Shown here piece after piece: positions 32,430 through 40,772 of a stretch of DNA of 64,000 bases (the stretch's first letter is position 1; each line of letters opens with the position of its first letter). The notes under the pieces were generated by a model that saw only the letters and a program-made list of their open reading frames with translations, did no database searches and had not been told where the DNA came from. The stretch is from the NCBI RefSeq assembly GCF_020614375.1, contig NZ_CP085327.1, positions 1,724,823-1,788,822 of the forward strand, given 5' to 3'. This stretch comes from Haladaptatus salinisoli (GTDB lineage Archaea; Halobacteriota; Halobacteria; Halobacteriales; Haladaptataceae). A program made the translations under genes and the position numbers.

Positions 32430-33074
32430 TCAGGTCGGCGGGGGCGTCTCGGTGCGGTCTTCGCCCTCGTCGGTCACGTTGATGGGAATTCCGGCGTCGC
32501 TGTTCTCGCCGAACCCGGCGCTCAGGATGCGCGTCAGGGCGTCCTCGACGGACTCGTCGGTTTCGGTGAACTGGTCGGGTTCGACCTCCACGACGAACCC
32601 GGTCGTGATGTTCGGTGCGGTGGGTAAAAAGAGGAGTTCGCGGCCGTCGTCGGTCGATTTTCCGGTTTTGAACGCCGTCATCCGAAGTCCGTTCCACGTC
32701 TCTATCTTAACCGGTTTCTGGAGTTGGTTGGTGTCCGAAAGCGCGGTTTCGGCGGCCATCTTGGACGCGTTGTAGACGATTCGGAGGCCGGGCAGTCGAT
32801 TCATGATTCCGTCGATGGTGTTCTCGACGATGCCGCCGACCGTCGTTCGCATGAGGTAGCCGACGCTGAGCACGAGCATCGAGAACACCACGAGGACGAT
32901 GCCGACGCGGACGAGGTCGCCGGGAATTACGCCGAAGAAGGTAGTCTCCGAGATGTCTCCCAAAAACGGTAAGTTAGCTATTTTGAGGAACAGCCACGCG
33001 ACGATGTACGCGGTGACCAAGAGGGGGGCTAAGACGATGAGTCCGCTACCGGCGTCACGTTTCCACGAGGACAT
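32430..33074 (-). CDS. DUF502 family membrane protein
   Basis: 214 residues. Two membrane helices lie at about residues 9-32 (SGLIVLAPLLVTAYIVAWLF) and 55-75 (VRVGIVLVVFSMLVLSVGYL). They are followed by the DUF502 signature around PGLRIVYNASKMAAETAL and LPTAPNITTGFVVEVEPD. The family is widespread in bacteria, archaea and plants (LCV-like); its molecular role is not settled. It is transcribed leftward with a TATA-like TTTATATTCC about 30 bases upstream of the ATG. Confidence 0.9.
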   Translation of the reverse strand: MSSWKRDAGSGLIVLAPLLVTAYIVAWLFLKIANLPFLGDISETTFFGVIPGDLVRVGIVLVVFSMLVLSVGYLMRTTVGGIVENTIDGIMNRLPGLRIVYNASKMAAETALSDTNQLQKPVKIETWNGLRMTAFKTGKSTDDGRELLFLPTAPNITTGFVVEVEPDQFTETDESVEDALTRILSAGFGENSDAGIPINVTDEGEDRTETPPPT

Positions 33075-33124
33075 TTAGGTGTAGCATTTGTGTGCAGGAA
33101 TATAAACCAGTTGCAACGTTCGCG

Positions 33125-33955
33125 TTATCGACCGAGAACCGCGCGGGCCGCGAACAGCAGATTCTCCTTTCGCTCCATTACGCGGCGGTAGAAGTACGAC
33201 AACCACTTCCCGCCGTAGGGGACGTACTGCCAGACCTCGTAGTCGCGGGCGAGGTCGTACTGGGCGTCCTCGCGCACGCCCATCAGCATCTGAATCTCGA
33301 AGTCGGTGCCGTACTCCTCGTGGAGGTCTTTGGCGTACTCGATCATCGCCGGGTCGTGGCTCCCGACCGCGACGCCGCCGTCGAACTCCTGAAACATGTA
33401 CGCGAGGTACTCGCGGTAGACGGCGTCGACGCGCTCTTTTTGCTTGTACGCCACCTCCGAAGGTTCGTCGTACGCGCCCTTCACAAGTCGCACCTTGCCG
33501 GGAACGTCGGCGAGTCGTTCGAGGTCGCTTTCCGTCCGTTTCAAGTTCGCCTGCACGCAGACGCCGACGCCGCCGCCGCGTTCGCGGGCGAGTTCCTCGT
33601 ACGCGTCGAGCGTCGCGTCGGTCGTCGTGTGGTCCTCCATGTCGATCCAGACGAAGGTGTCGTCCGCGGCGTCGACGATGCGCTCCATATTCTCTCGGAA
33701 GACGTGCGTGCCGACGTCGAGACCGACCTGCGAGGGTTTGACCGAGACGCAGGCCGAGAGGTCGGAGCGGTCGATATCTTCGAGCAGTCGGACGTAGTGT
33801 TCCGCGTCCTCGTCCGCCGGTCCGCGGTCGTCGTAGTGTTCGCCGAGGAGGTTGAGGATGGCGTTGACGTTTCGTTCGTTCAGTTCCTTCACGTGGTCGA
33901 GCGCCTCCGCCGGCGTCTCGCCCGCGACGAATCGATTGGCGATGGGTGGAATCAT
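33125..33955 (-). CDS. Proline dehydrogenase family protein
   Basis: 276-residue FAD-dependent TIM barrel that oxidises proline to pyrroline-5-carboxylate. Visible family landmarks are SVKPSQVGLD, FVWIDMEDHTTTD, VRLVKGAYDEPSEVAYK, VAVGSHDPAM and the C-terminal YVPYGGKWLSYFYRRVMERK, whose Arg-Arg pair holds the proline carboxylate. Length fits monofunctional PutA/ProDH proteins of haloarchaea. No P5C dehydrogenase is adjacent. A palindromic TATA element stands about 36 bases upstream of the start. Confidence 0.93.
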   Translation of the reverse strand: MIPPIANRFVAGETPAEALDHVKELNERNVNAILNLLGEHYDDRGPADEDAEHYVRLLEDIDRSDLSACVSVKPSQVGLDVGTHVFRENMERIVDAADDTFVWIDMEDHTTTDATLDAYEELARERGGGVGVCVQANLKRTESDLERLADVPGKVRLVKGAYDEPSEVAYKQKERVDAVYREYLAYMFQEFDGGVAVGSHDPAMIEYAKDLHEEYGTDFEIQMLMGVREDAQYDLARDYEVWQYVPYGGKWLSYFYRRVMERKENLLFAARAVLGR

Positions 33956-33985
33956 ACTCCGGGGTTTGCACCCCCGCGTCTTATG

Positions 33986-33997
33986 GTTATATATAAC
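33986..33997 (-). promoter_or_regulatory. Palindromic TATA element of the proline dehydrogenase gene
   Basis: GTTATATATAAC is a perfect 12-bp palindrome centred about 36 bases before the leftward start at 33955. It is also 53 bases before the rightward carS start, so it could in principle direct both genes. Confidence 0.5.
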
Positions 33998-34013
33998 GAC
34001 GTCAGACCGTCGG

Positions 34014-34021
34014 TTCTTAAG
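34014..34021 (+). promoter_or_regulatory. TATA-like element of carS
   Basis: TTCTTAAG lies 24-31 bases before ATG 34045, matching the spacing of leaderless haloarchaeal promoters. Confidence 0.4.
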
Positions 34022-34044
34022 ACCCCGAGGGTTTCTTCTCGATT

Positions 34045-34605
34045 ATGGAGTTGTTCGACGTTGTCGTTTTCGATGTCGTGGTCGTCGCGGTCTGGGCGAT
34101 GTTGCCCGCTTACGTGCCGAACAACGTGGCGGTGGTCGCCGGTGGCGGTGCGCCCATCGACGGCGGGCGAACGTGGAACGGGCGGCGACTCCTCGGCGAC
34201 GGAAAGACGTGGCGGGGGACGCTCGCCGGAATCGCCGCCGGGGCGGTGCTGGCGTGGGGACTGAACGCGGTTCGTCCGGGGTTCGCCGACGCGCTGGACG
34301 TGTCGCTCCCGGCGTTTCCGCTCGCGGTCGTCCTCGCCATGCCCGCCGGAGCCATGCTCGGCGACATGGCGGCCTCCTTTCTGAAGCGTCGGACGGGCAG
34401 AGCGCGCGGGGCGTCGTTTCCGGGCGTCGACCAACTCGACTTCGTCGTGATGGCGCTCCTCTTCACCTCGCTCTCCGCGCCGGAGTGGACGCTCGACACC
34501 TTCACGCTCCCCGTGCTCACCGTGGTCGTTCTGGTGACGCCGCTCCTCCATCTGCTCACGAACGTCGTCGCGTACGTGCTCGGGTTGAAGAACGAACCGT
34601 GGTGA
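34045..34605 (+). CDS. carS: CDP-archaeol synthase
   Basis: 186-residue integral membrane enzyme that couples CTP to unsaturated archaetidic acid (digeranylgeranylglyceryl phosphate), giving CDP-archaeol, the precursor of all archaeal polar lipids. Family features are [20 protein letters not shown], the cytoplasmic loop [12 protein letters not shown] with its conserved Asp-Gly-Lys-Thr, [13 protein letters not shown], and [15 protein letters not shown]. About five membrane helices. It lies 52 bases ahead of pyrE on the same strand. Confidence 0.96.
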   Translation: MELFDVVVFDVVVVAVWAMLPAYVPNNVAVVAGGGAPIDGGRTWNGRRLLGDGKTWRGTLAGIAAGAVLAWGLNAVRPGFADALDVSLPAFPLAVVLAMPAGAMLGDMAASFLKRRTGRARGASFPGVDQLDFVVMALLFTSLSAPEWTLDTFTLPVLTVVVLVTPLLHLLTNVVAYVLGLKNEPW

Positions 34606-34657
34606 GTCGGCGTCTCGAAGAACTACCTTTAAACCCGCTCCGCGCCCGATTTCCGGC

Positions 34658-35185
34658 ATGGCGAGCCAAGAACTCATCGACGCCCTGCGCGACGCGGACG
34701 CCGTGCGGTACGGCGAGTTCGAACTGTCCCACGGCGGGACGAGCGACTACTACGTGGACAAGTACCTCTTCGAGACCGACCCCCGCTGCCTCGAACTCGT
34801 CGCCGAAGCGTTCGCGGAGCGACTGGGGGAGACGAAGTTGGCCGGCGTGGCGCTCGGCGCGGTGCCCCTCGTGGCGGTCACGAGCGTCGAGACGGGGCTC
34901 CCCTACGTCATCGCCCGGAAGCAGAAAAAGGAGTACGGCACCGCGAATCTCGTCGAAGGCCGACTGAACGAGGGCGAGGAAGTCGTCGTGCTGGAGGATA
35001 TCGTGACCACGGGCCAGAGCGCGGTGGACGCGGTCGAGGCCCTGCGGGAGGCCGGGGCGGAGGTGAACCGGATTCTGGTCGTCGTGGACAGGGAGGAAGG
35101 CGGACGCGAGAATCTGGCCGAGGCGGGCGTCGAGATGGAGGCGCTGCTCTCCGCATCGGAGTTGCTCGACGGGCGGGACGGATAG
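34658..35185 (+). CDS. pyrE: Orotate phosphoribosyltransferase
   Basis: 175 residues. It joins orotate and PRPP to make OMP in pyrimidine synthesis. Motifs seen: the hood/orotate loop [20 protein letters not shown], flexible loop [16 protein letters not shown], and the PRPP-binding signature [20 protein letters not shown]. Length is as usual for archaeal PyrE. It is the last gene of a likely carS-pyrE pair. Confidence 0.96.
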   Translation: MASQELIDALRDADAVRYGEFELSHGGTSDYYVDKYLFETDPRCLELVAEAFAERLGETKLAGVALGAVPLVAVTSVETGLPYVIARKQKKEYGTANLVEGRLNEGEEVVVLEDIVTTGQSAVDAVEALREAGAEVNRILVVVDREEGGRENLAEAGVEMEALLSASELLDGRDG

Positions 35186-35350
35186 CGGGAAGTCGTTGCG
35201 GTCGTTTTCGGTCGGCGACGGCGATTCCATCGTCGGCAGACGGTCGTGTGACTTCCGATTCTATTTTCGCCGCGGGACGAACGGTGCGACCGATGGATTC
35301 GCGGTGGTAGCGATTCCCCCCCGCGCAGAGTGCGATACTGAATGCGCGGA

Positions 35351-35360
35351 AGATATTTAT
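35351..35360 (+). promoter_or_regulatory. TATA box of thrS
   Basis: AGATATTTAT in otherwise GC-rich DNA. Initiation would be near 35382, leaving a leader of about 180 bases before the ThrRS start at 35566, unusually long for a haloarchaeon. Confidence 0.5.
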
Positions 35361-35391
35361 ACGATACCGCGATTATTTCCCGTCGAGCAAC

Positions 35392-35454
35392 ACGATGCTG
35401 GGTGACTGCTTTACACGCCGGGTTCTCGCCCGCTAATCTAGTCACCACCATCGT
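35392..35454 (+). promoter_or_regulatory. Long stem-loop in the thrS leader
   Basis: ACGATG (35392-35397) pairs with CATCGT (35449-35454). After a small internal loop, GGTGACT (35401-35407) pairs with AGTCACC (35440-35446). Inside, CGGG (35419) pairs with CCCG (35429) around TTCTCG. It lies at the expected 5' end of the thrS mRNA. Candidate autoregulatory operator or attenuation element. Confidence 0.45.
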
Positions 35455-35565
35455 CGCTTCTCCGCCCGCTCTCGACACGAGGAGCGGAGCGTCTTCGCGC
35501 TCGAACCGCTCCGCCGAACCGGGAGCGTGGCGAGACGGATTTTCATCCAACCACGAGTTACAACC

Positions 35566-37506
35566 ATGAGCAAACGATCAGCATCCGAAGTAGTCGTATC
35601 GCTTCCCGACGGGTCGAACCGCGCCTTCGACCGCCCGATTTCGGTCGAGGCCGTCGCGTACGACATCGGTCCCGGACTGGGCGACGACTGCGTCGCCGGA
35701 GTCGTCGACGGCGACCTCGTCGCCCCGGAACATCGAATCGCCTCCGACGCCGACCTGCGGGTCGTCACGCCCGACTCGGCGGAGTACGTCCGCGTCCTGC
35801 GCCACTCCGCCGCGCACGTGCTCGCGCAGGCCGTCCTGCGCCGGTTTCCGGACGCGAAACTAGCCATCGGTCCGCCGACGGACGAGGGCTTCTACTACGA
35901 CTTCGACGGCGTCGAACTCGACAGGAACGACCTCGCCGCTATCGAGGCGGAGATGCGCGACATCGTGGCCGAGGACGACCCCATCGTTCGAGAGGAGGTC
36001 TCGCCCGACGAGGCGCGCGACCGACTCGCCGACCAGCCGTACAAACTGGAACTGCTGGACGAAATCGAACGCGAGGGCGGCCCCGTCACGTTCTACCGCC
36101 AGGGCGAGTTCGAAGATCTCTGTGCGGGACCGCACGTCGAGTCCACGGGCGAAATCGGCGCGCTCTCGCTCCTCGAAATCGCCGGGGCGTACTGGCGGGG
36201 CGACGAGGACGAGGCGATGCTCGCGCGAGTCTACGGCACGGCGTTCGAGGCGGAGTCGGAGCTAGCGGCGTTCCTCGACCGCAAAGAGGAGGCCGCGAAG
36301 CGCGACCACCGCAGGATCGGCGAGGAGATGGACTTGTTCTCGGTGCCCGACCACTCGCCGGGATGCGTTCACTTCCACCCGAACGGGATGGCGATTCGCC
36401 GCGAGTTGGAGGCGTTCGTGCGCGAGAAGAACGCCGAGTTGGGCTACGAAGAGGTTCGGACGCCCGAACTCAACCACGCCGACCTCTGGAAGAAGTCGGG
36501 TCACTACGAACACTTCAAGGAGGAAGGCGAGATGTTCGCGTGGGAGCAGGACGGACGCGAGTACGGACTGAAGCCCATGAACTGCGCGAACCACGCGTCC
36601 ATCTACGACCACCGACGACGCTCGTACCGCGACCTGCCTGTTCGCTTCTCGGAGTTCGGCACGTGCTATCGTAACGAGCAGTCCGGCGAACTCTCCGGGA
36701 TGTTGCGGGTGCGCGGGTTCACGCAGGACGACGGCCACGCCTTCGTCCGTCCGGATCAGATTCGGGGCGAAATCGCCCGCACGCTGGCGGTCATCCGCGA
36801 GATGTACGCGGCGTTCGACCTCGACGTCCTCCTCGAACTGGAGACGAAACCGGACGACGCAATCGGCGACGACGCCCTCTGGAAACGGGCCCACAACGCC
36901 CTCCGAGCGGCGCTGGAAGAGGAGGAACTGGACTACCAAATCGCGGAGGGGGAGGGCGCGTTCTACGGGCCGAAGGTCGCCATCAACGCGAACGACGCCA
37001 TCGGACGCGGGTGGACGATAGGGACGGTGCAGTTGGACTTCGTGCAACCCGAACGACTCGACATCGGTTACGTCGGCGAGGACAACGAGGAACATGGCCC
37101 CGTGATGATTCACCGCGCGCTCCTCGGTTCGATGGAGCGGTTCATGGGCGTCTGCATCGAGCACTTCGCCGGGAACTTCCCGCTCTGGCTCGCGCCCGAA
37201 CAGGTGCGCGTCCTCCCCATCACGGACGACGACGCGGACTACGCCGAGAAAGTGGCGGACGAACTCGCGGACTTTCGGGTCGAGGTGGACGACCGCGACC
37301 GGACGCTCGGAAAGAAGATTCGCGCGGGTCACGACGACCGCGTTCCGTACATGGTCGTCGTCGGAAGCGACGAAGCGGAATCGAGCACGATATCCGTCCG
37401 CGACCGAGGAGAGCGCCAGCGGGACGGCGTCGAACTCGCCGCCTTCCGACGCCACCTCGAACGCGAGCGCGAGGAGAGACACCGCGAGCCTAACTTCCTC
37501 GACTGA
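35566..37506 (+). CDS. thrS: Threonyl-tRNA synthetase
   Basis: 646 residues from ATG 35566. It charges tRNA-Thr. The order is bacterial-type: TGS domain (about 8-70: VSLPDGSNRAFDRPISVEAV), second editing domain with HSAAHVLAQ and CAGPHV (zinc-like His/His/Cys/His), class II core with motif 2 FSEFGTCYRNEQSGELSGML, zinc Cys in KPMNCANHASIY, motif 3 PVMIHRALLGSMERFMGVCI, and a C-terminal anticodon-binding domain (EQVRVLPITDDDADYAEKVA). It does not have the archaeal D-aminoacyl-deacylase-like N-terminal domain. A long structured leader precedes it. Confidence 0.97.
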   Translation: MSKRSASEVVVSLPDGSNRAFDRPISVEAVAYDIGPGLGDDCVAGVVDGDLVAPEHRIASDADLRVVTPDSAEYVRVLRHSAAHVLAQAVLRRFPDAKLAIGPPTDEGFYYDFDGVELDRNDLAAIEAEMRDIVAEDDPIVREEVSPDEARDRLADQPYKLELLDEIEREGGPVTFYRQGEFEDLCAGPHVESTGEIGALSLLEIAGAYWRGDEDEAMLARVYGTAFEAESELAAFLDRKEEAAKRDHRRIGEEMDLFSVPDHSPGCVHFHPNGMAIRRELEAFVREKNAELGYEEVRTPELNHADLWKKSGHYEHFKEEGEMFAWEQDGREYGLKPMNCANHASIYDHRRRSYRDLPVRFSEFGTCYRNEQSGELSGMLRVRGFTQDDGHAFVRPDQIRGEIARTLAVIREMYAAFDLDVLLELETKPDDAIGDDALWKRAHNALRAALEEEELDYQIAEGEGAFYGPKVAINANDAIGRGWTIGTVQLDFVQPERLDIGYVGEDNEEHGPVMIHRALLGSMERFMGVCIEHFAGNFPLWLAPEQVRVLPITDDDADYAEKVADELADFRVEVDDRDRTLGKKIRAGHDDRVPYMVVVGSDEAESSTISVRDRGERQRDGVELAAFRRHLEREREERHREPNFLD

Positions 37507-37590
37507 GGTCGACCGGTTACACGGTTGTGCTTAGACGACCATCGTTTCGCATCGAAGTGTTCAAGGTTGCACGAAGGTGAGGGTAGGGGT

Positions 37591-38304
37591 ATGAACCGAG
37601 CAGAGAAGGCCAATCTCCAGTTGCAGGCCGTCTCAGTTCTCCGAATGCTGAAGGAGACGCGCACCTACGACGAACTCGCCGCGACGACCGGCCTACCCGC
37701 GGGGGACCTGAACCGTTACGTGAACGGTCACGTCCTGCCGAGCACCGACCGCGCGGAAGCGGTCGTGGAGGGCGTCGGGCGCGAGGAACTCGCGGCGGAA
37801 CTCGAAGCCCGCACCCGTCTCGACCCGGAGGGGTACGTGGACAACTCCGGCGTCGTCTTCGACCAGTCGTTCCTCGACCTCGTCGCGCCCGTCGCCGCCG
37901 AGACGTTCGACTTCGGCCACCCCGACGTGGTGCTGACCGCCGCGACCGACGGCATCACCCTCGCCGCCGCGATGGCGAGCTACTTCGGCGCTCGGTGCGC
38001 CTACGCGAAGAAGTCGAAGGAGACCGCCGTCGAGGAGTTCATCGAGGCCCGTCAGCGACTCGCCTCGGGTATCGAACTCACCTACTACCTCCCCGCCTCG
38101 GCCATCGCGCCCGGCGAAACCGTGCTCGTCGTGGACGACCTCATCCGCTCCGGCGAGACGCAGGAACTGCTCCTCGACATCGCCGACGACGCGGACGCCG
38201 ACGTGGGCGGCGTCTTCGCCCTCATCGCGGCGGGGACGGAAGGTATCGAGCGCGCCGAGGGGCGAACCGAGGCACCCGTGGGCGCGCTCACGTCGTTCGA
38301 GTAG
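37591..38304 (+). CDS. gfcR: PRTase-type transcriptional regulator (GfcR-like)
   Basis: 237 residues from ATG 37591. The N-terminal HTH (LQAVSVLRMLKETRTYDELA, TTGLPAGDLNRYVNGHVLPS) binds DNA. A type I phosphoribosyltransferase domain follows with the PRPP signature TVLVVDDLIRSGETQELLLD and ATDGITLAAAMASYFG. In Haloferax an orthologous family member (GfcR) is described as a regulator of sugar and glycolytic genes; the name is from memory. Here the neighbour 158 bases downstream is a purine permease, so a PurR-like purine or PRPP response should also be considered. Confidence 0.82.
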   Translation: MNRAEKANLQLQAVSVLRMLKETRTYDELAATTGLPAGDLNRYVNGHVLPSTDRAEAVVEGVGREELAAELEARTRLDPEGYVDNSGVVFDQSFLDLVAPVAAETFDFGHPDVVLTAATDGITLAAAMASYFGARCAYAKKSKETAVEEFIEARQRLASGIELTYYLPASAIAPGETVLVVDDLIRSGETQELLLDIADDADADVGGVFALIAAGTEGIERAEGRTEAPVGALTSFE

Positions 38305-38462
38305 CGGGCCGCTCTCCCGTCCGTCCGAGAGTAAGCACGTCTGTGCGAATTTTCATCGAGGGACGGCGAAAAACCCCGGATTTTATACACGCATGCGCAT
38401 AGGTGCTCAGATTCGATGAGAACAGTTAAGTACGTATTCGCGGTTATGCTCATTCGTGTACC

Positions 38463-39908
38463 ATGGGGATTAACGACACCAGCGAGAAACCGGCGAACTC
38501 GGGTACGTTCGGCGCGCTCGGTGAGTACTTCGGCTTCGAGGAGCACGGGACGGACCTGCGGACGGAGATCATCGCGGGCGTGACGACGTTCCTGACGATG
38601 AGCTACATCGTCGTGGTCAACCCGGGAATCCTCGCAGACAGCCCGCAGGTTCCGATTCAGGACGGCATCCAACTGGCGAACTACTCCTACGGCGCGACGG
38701 TGTCGATGCTCGCCGTCGTAACCATCATCGCGGCCGCGGTTGCGACGCTGACGATGGCGTTCTACGCGAACCGGCCGTTCGCACAGGCGCCCGGACTCGG
38801 TCTGAACGCCTTCTTCGCGTTCACGGTCGTCGGCGCGCTCGGAATCTCGTGGCAAACCGCGTTGGCGGCGGTCGTCGTGGAAGGAATCGTCTTCATCGCG
38901 CTGACCGCGGTCGGCGCGCGAAAGTTCGTCATCCGCCTGTTTCCGGAACCGGTGAAGTTCGCCGTCGGTACCGGTATCGGCCTGTTCCTCGCCATCATCG
39001 GATTGGAAGCGATGAACGTCGTCGTCGCCGACCAAGCGACCTACGTCACCCTCGGTCCCGTCGCCTCCGACCCCGTCGCCATTCTCTCCGTCGTCGGCCT
39101 CTTTCTCACCTTCGCGCTCTACGCTCGCGGCATCCCGGGTTCCATCATCATCGGAATCGTGGCGACGACCGCGATGGGTTACGGCGCGGAGTGGCTGGGA
39201 CTCGTGCAGGCGAACACGCTCACCCCGGCTCCGGTGAACGCGACGTACAACATCGCGCCGCTCGCGGGCGCGTTCATCTCGGGGCTCCAGAGCGTCGAGG
39301 CGTTCTCGTTCGCGCTCGTCGTCTTCACGTTCTTCTTCGTCGACTTCTTCGACACCGCCGGGACGCTCGTCGGCGTCGGGCAGATGGGCGGGTTCCTCAA
39401 CGACGAGGGGAACCTCCCCGACATCGACAAACCGCTGATGGCGGACGCAGTCGGCACCACCGTCGGCGGCATGCTCGGCACCTCGACGGTGACGACGTAC
39501 ATCGAATCGGCGTCGGGCGTCGAGGAGGGCGGACGCACCGGCATGACGGCGCTCGTCGTCGGCGTCCTCTTTCTGATATCGCTGGCGTTCGTTCCCGTGG
39601 CCGCGGCGATTCCGCAGTACGCGTCGCACATCGCGCTGGTCGTCATCGGCGTCGTGATGCTCGGCAACGTGGTCGACATCGCGTGGGACGACATCACCAA
39701 CACCGTTCCCGCCGGGCTGACGATTCTCATCATGCCCTTCACCTTCTCCATCGCCTACGGTATCGCCGCCGGCATCATCTCGTATCCCATCATGAAGCTC
39801 GCGGCCGGCGAACGGGACGACACCCGCCTCGGACACTGGGCGCTCGCGGCGGCGTTCGTTCTTTACTTCTTCGTCCGAACGAGCGGCGTCTTGGAAGGAA
39901 ACGTCTGA
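38463..39908 (+). CDS. NCS2-family purine (AzgA-type) permease
   Basis: 481 residues with about 12-14 hydrophobic segments. The AzgA branch is recognised from the start (FEEHGTDLRTEIIAGVTTFL, TMSYIVVVNPGIL), AQAPGLGLNAFFAFTVV, and FVDFFDTAGTLVGVGQMGGF; TSTVTTYIESASGVEEGGRT contains the family Glu. These transporters import hypoxanthine, guanine or adenine with protons. A TATA-like GTTAAGTACG lies about 35 bases before the ATG. Downstream of the PRTase-type regulator, which may control it. Confidence 0.92.
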   Translation: MGINDTSEKPANSGTFGALGEYFGFEEHGTDLRTEIIAGVTTFLTMSYIVVVNPGILADSPQVPIQDGIQLANYSYGATVSMLAVVTIIAAAVATLTMAFYANRPFAQAPGLGLNAFFAFTVVGALGISWQTALAAVVVEGIVFIALTAVGARKFVIRLFPEPVKFAVGTGIGLFLAIIGLEAMNVVVADQATYVTLGPVASDPVAILSVVGLFLTFALYARGIPGSIIIGIVATTAMGYGAEWLGLVQANTLTPAPVNATYNIAPLAGAFISGLQSVEAFSFALVVFTFFFVDFFDTAGTLVGVGQMGGFLNDEGNLPDIDKPLMADAVGTTVGGMLGTSTVTTYIESASGVEEGGRTGMTALVVGVLFLISLAFVPVAAAIPQYASHIALVVIGVVMLGNVVDIAWDDITNTVPAGLTILIMPFTFSIAYGIAAGIISYPIMKLAAGERDDTRLGHWALAAAFVLYFFVRTSGVLEGNV

Positions 39909-40029
39909 CGACGCGACTCCTTCGGGTCCGCTCACCGTCGAAGGACGACCGTACCTCCCCTATTTCGCCAATGCTCCGGATTCGTGCACCAACAACAAAC
40001 TCTTAGTTCGCCCGTTCATACGTTCGCGC

Positions 40030-40278
40030 ATGTCGAACCTCGAACTATACGAACTCGAAGGCTGCCCGTTCTGCGCGAAGGTGAAGCGAAAACTGGACGA
40101 ACTCGGACTCGACTACGAATCCCACTTCGTCCCGCGCGCCCACGCGGAGCGCGACGAAGTGGAGGAAGTGAGCGGTCAGACCGGCGTTCCGGTGCTGGTC
40201 GACCCGGAACACGGCGTGGAGGGCATGGCCGAGAGCGACGATATCGTAAACTACCTCGAAGAAACGTACGGGCGTTAA
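40030..40278 (+). CDS. Glutaredoxin-like protein
   Basis: 82 residues with a thioredoxin fold. The start LELYELEGCPFCAKVKRKLD carries a redox CPFC motif, the cis-Pro segment is TGVPVLVDP, and the end is AESDDIVNYLEETYGR. It resembles the N-terminal domain of GST/glutaredoxin proteins. Haloarchaea use gamma-glutamylcysteine instead of glutathione, so it may act with that thiol. It stands alone. Confidence 0.92.
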   Translation: MSNLELYELEGCPFCAKVKRKLDELGLDYESHFVPRAHAERDEVEEVSGQTGVPVLVDPEHGVEGMAESDDIVNYLEETYGR

Positions 40279-40514
40279 AACTACTGCAAATATTAACGCG
40301 GAAGACTAACTAGAACGCCATCTATCGCACAGCTACGACGAAACGTCGGTAAGCGACGAATCGAGTACAGCGCGCAAAACGACCGTACCGACCGCCGAAC
40401 GACGCGAAGCCACACCGTCTTCAACCTTGGTGCTATCGCTCCCCACGCGGGGATCGTCGTCACTTTTGCCGTCGGGCCGTCCGATTTACCACAGTCCCGC
40501 GCGTAGCGACGAGC

Positions 40515-40736
40515 ATGACGACTCGACGCCAACTGCTCGGTGCGGTCGGACTGTTCGTCGGCGGCCTCTCCGGTTGCGCGCGATTCGGCGGAGGCGGCGA
40601 GGAGAGCGGCGGCGGCGAGGAGGGAGGCGGCGGCGAAGGCGGAGAAGGCGGAGAAGGCGGTGAGAACGGCGGAGGCGGCGAGGGCGGTGAAGGCGGCGAG
40701 GGCGGCGAAGATGGAGAGGGCGGTGGGGACGGATAG
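40515..40736 (+). CDS. Short lipoprotein with Gly/Glu repeats
   Basis: 73 residues. TTRRQLLGAVGLFVGGLSGC is a twin-arginine signal ending in a lipobox Cys, so it is exported and lipid-anchored. The remaining 50 residues are almost only Gly and Glu (GGEGGEGGE-type repeats) with a few Asp, Ser and Asn. There is no globular domain. The repeat may serve as a flexible acidic surface brush or spacer. The only alternative is that an upstream binding protein degenerated to its leader. Confidence 0.65.
   Translation: MTTRRQLLGAVGLFVGGLSGCARFGGGGEESGGGEEGGGGEGGEGGEGGENGGGGEGGEGGEGGEDGEGGGDG
40586..40735 (+). repeat. GGCGGN/GAAGGC short tandem repeats inside the lipoprotein gene
   Basis: Imperfect 6- and 9-base units (GGCGGA, GGCGAG, GGAGAAGGC) fill almost all of the mature coding part. 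Such units are prone to slippage, so length may vary between strains; every unit is a multiple of three and keeps the frame. Confidence 0.7.
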
Positions 40737-40772
40737 AACGGCGAGGAAGGAGGCGGAGGCCGAGTCGACGGA

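Larger units (their letters stand above)
35186..35565. other. Long leader/promoter region of thrS
   Basis: 380 bases without a supported gene. It contains a strong TATA-like element at 35351-35360, and downstream of it a long imperfect hairpin at 35392-35454. A 13-codon frame (MLGDCFTRRVLAR) starts at 35395 inside the hairpin, but I do not claim it is translated. Confidence 0.6.

Noticed and set aside
35395-35436. 13-codon leader peptide (MLGDCFTRRVLAR) ahead of thrS
   Set aside because: Possible, but no run of Thr codons and no coupling to thrS; not enough to call a gene.
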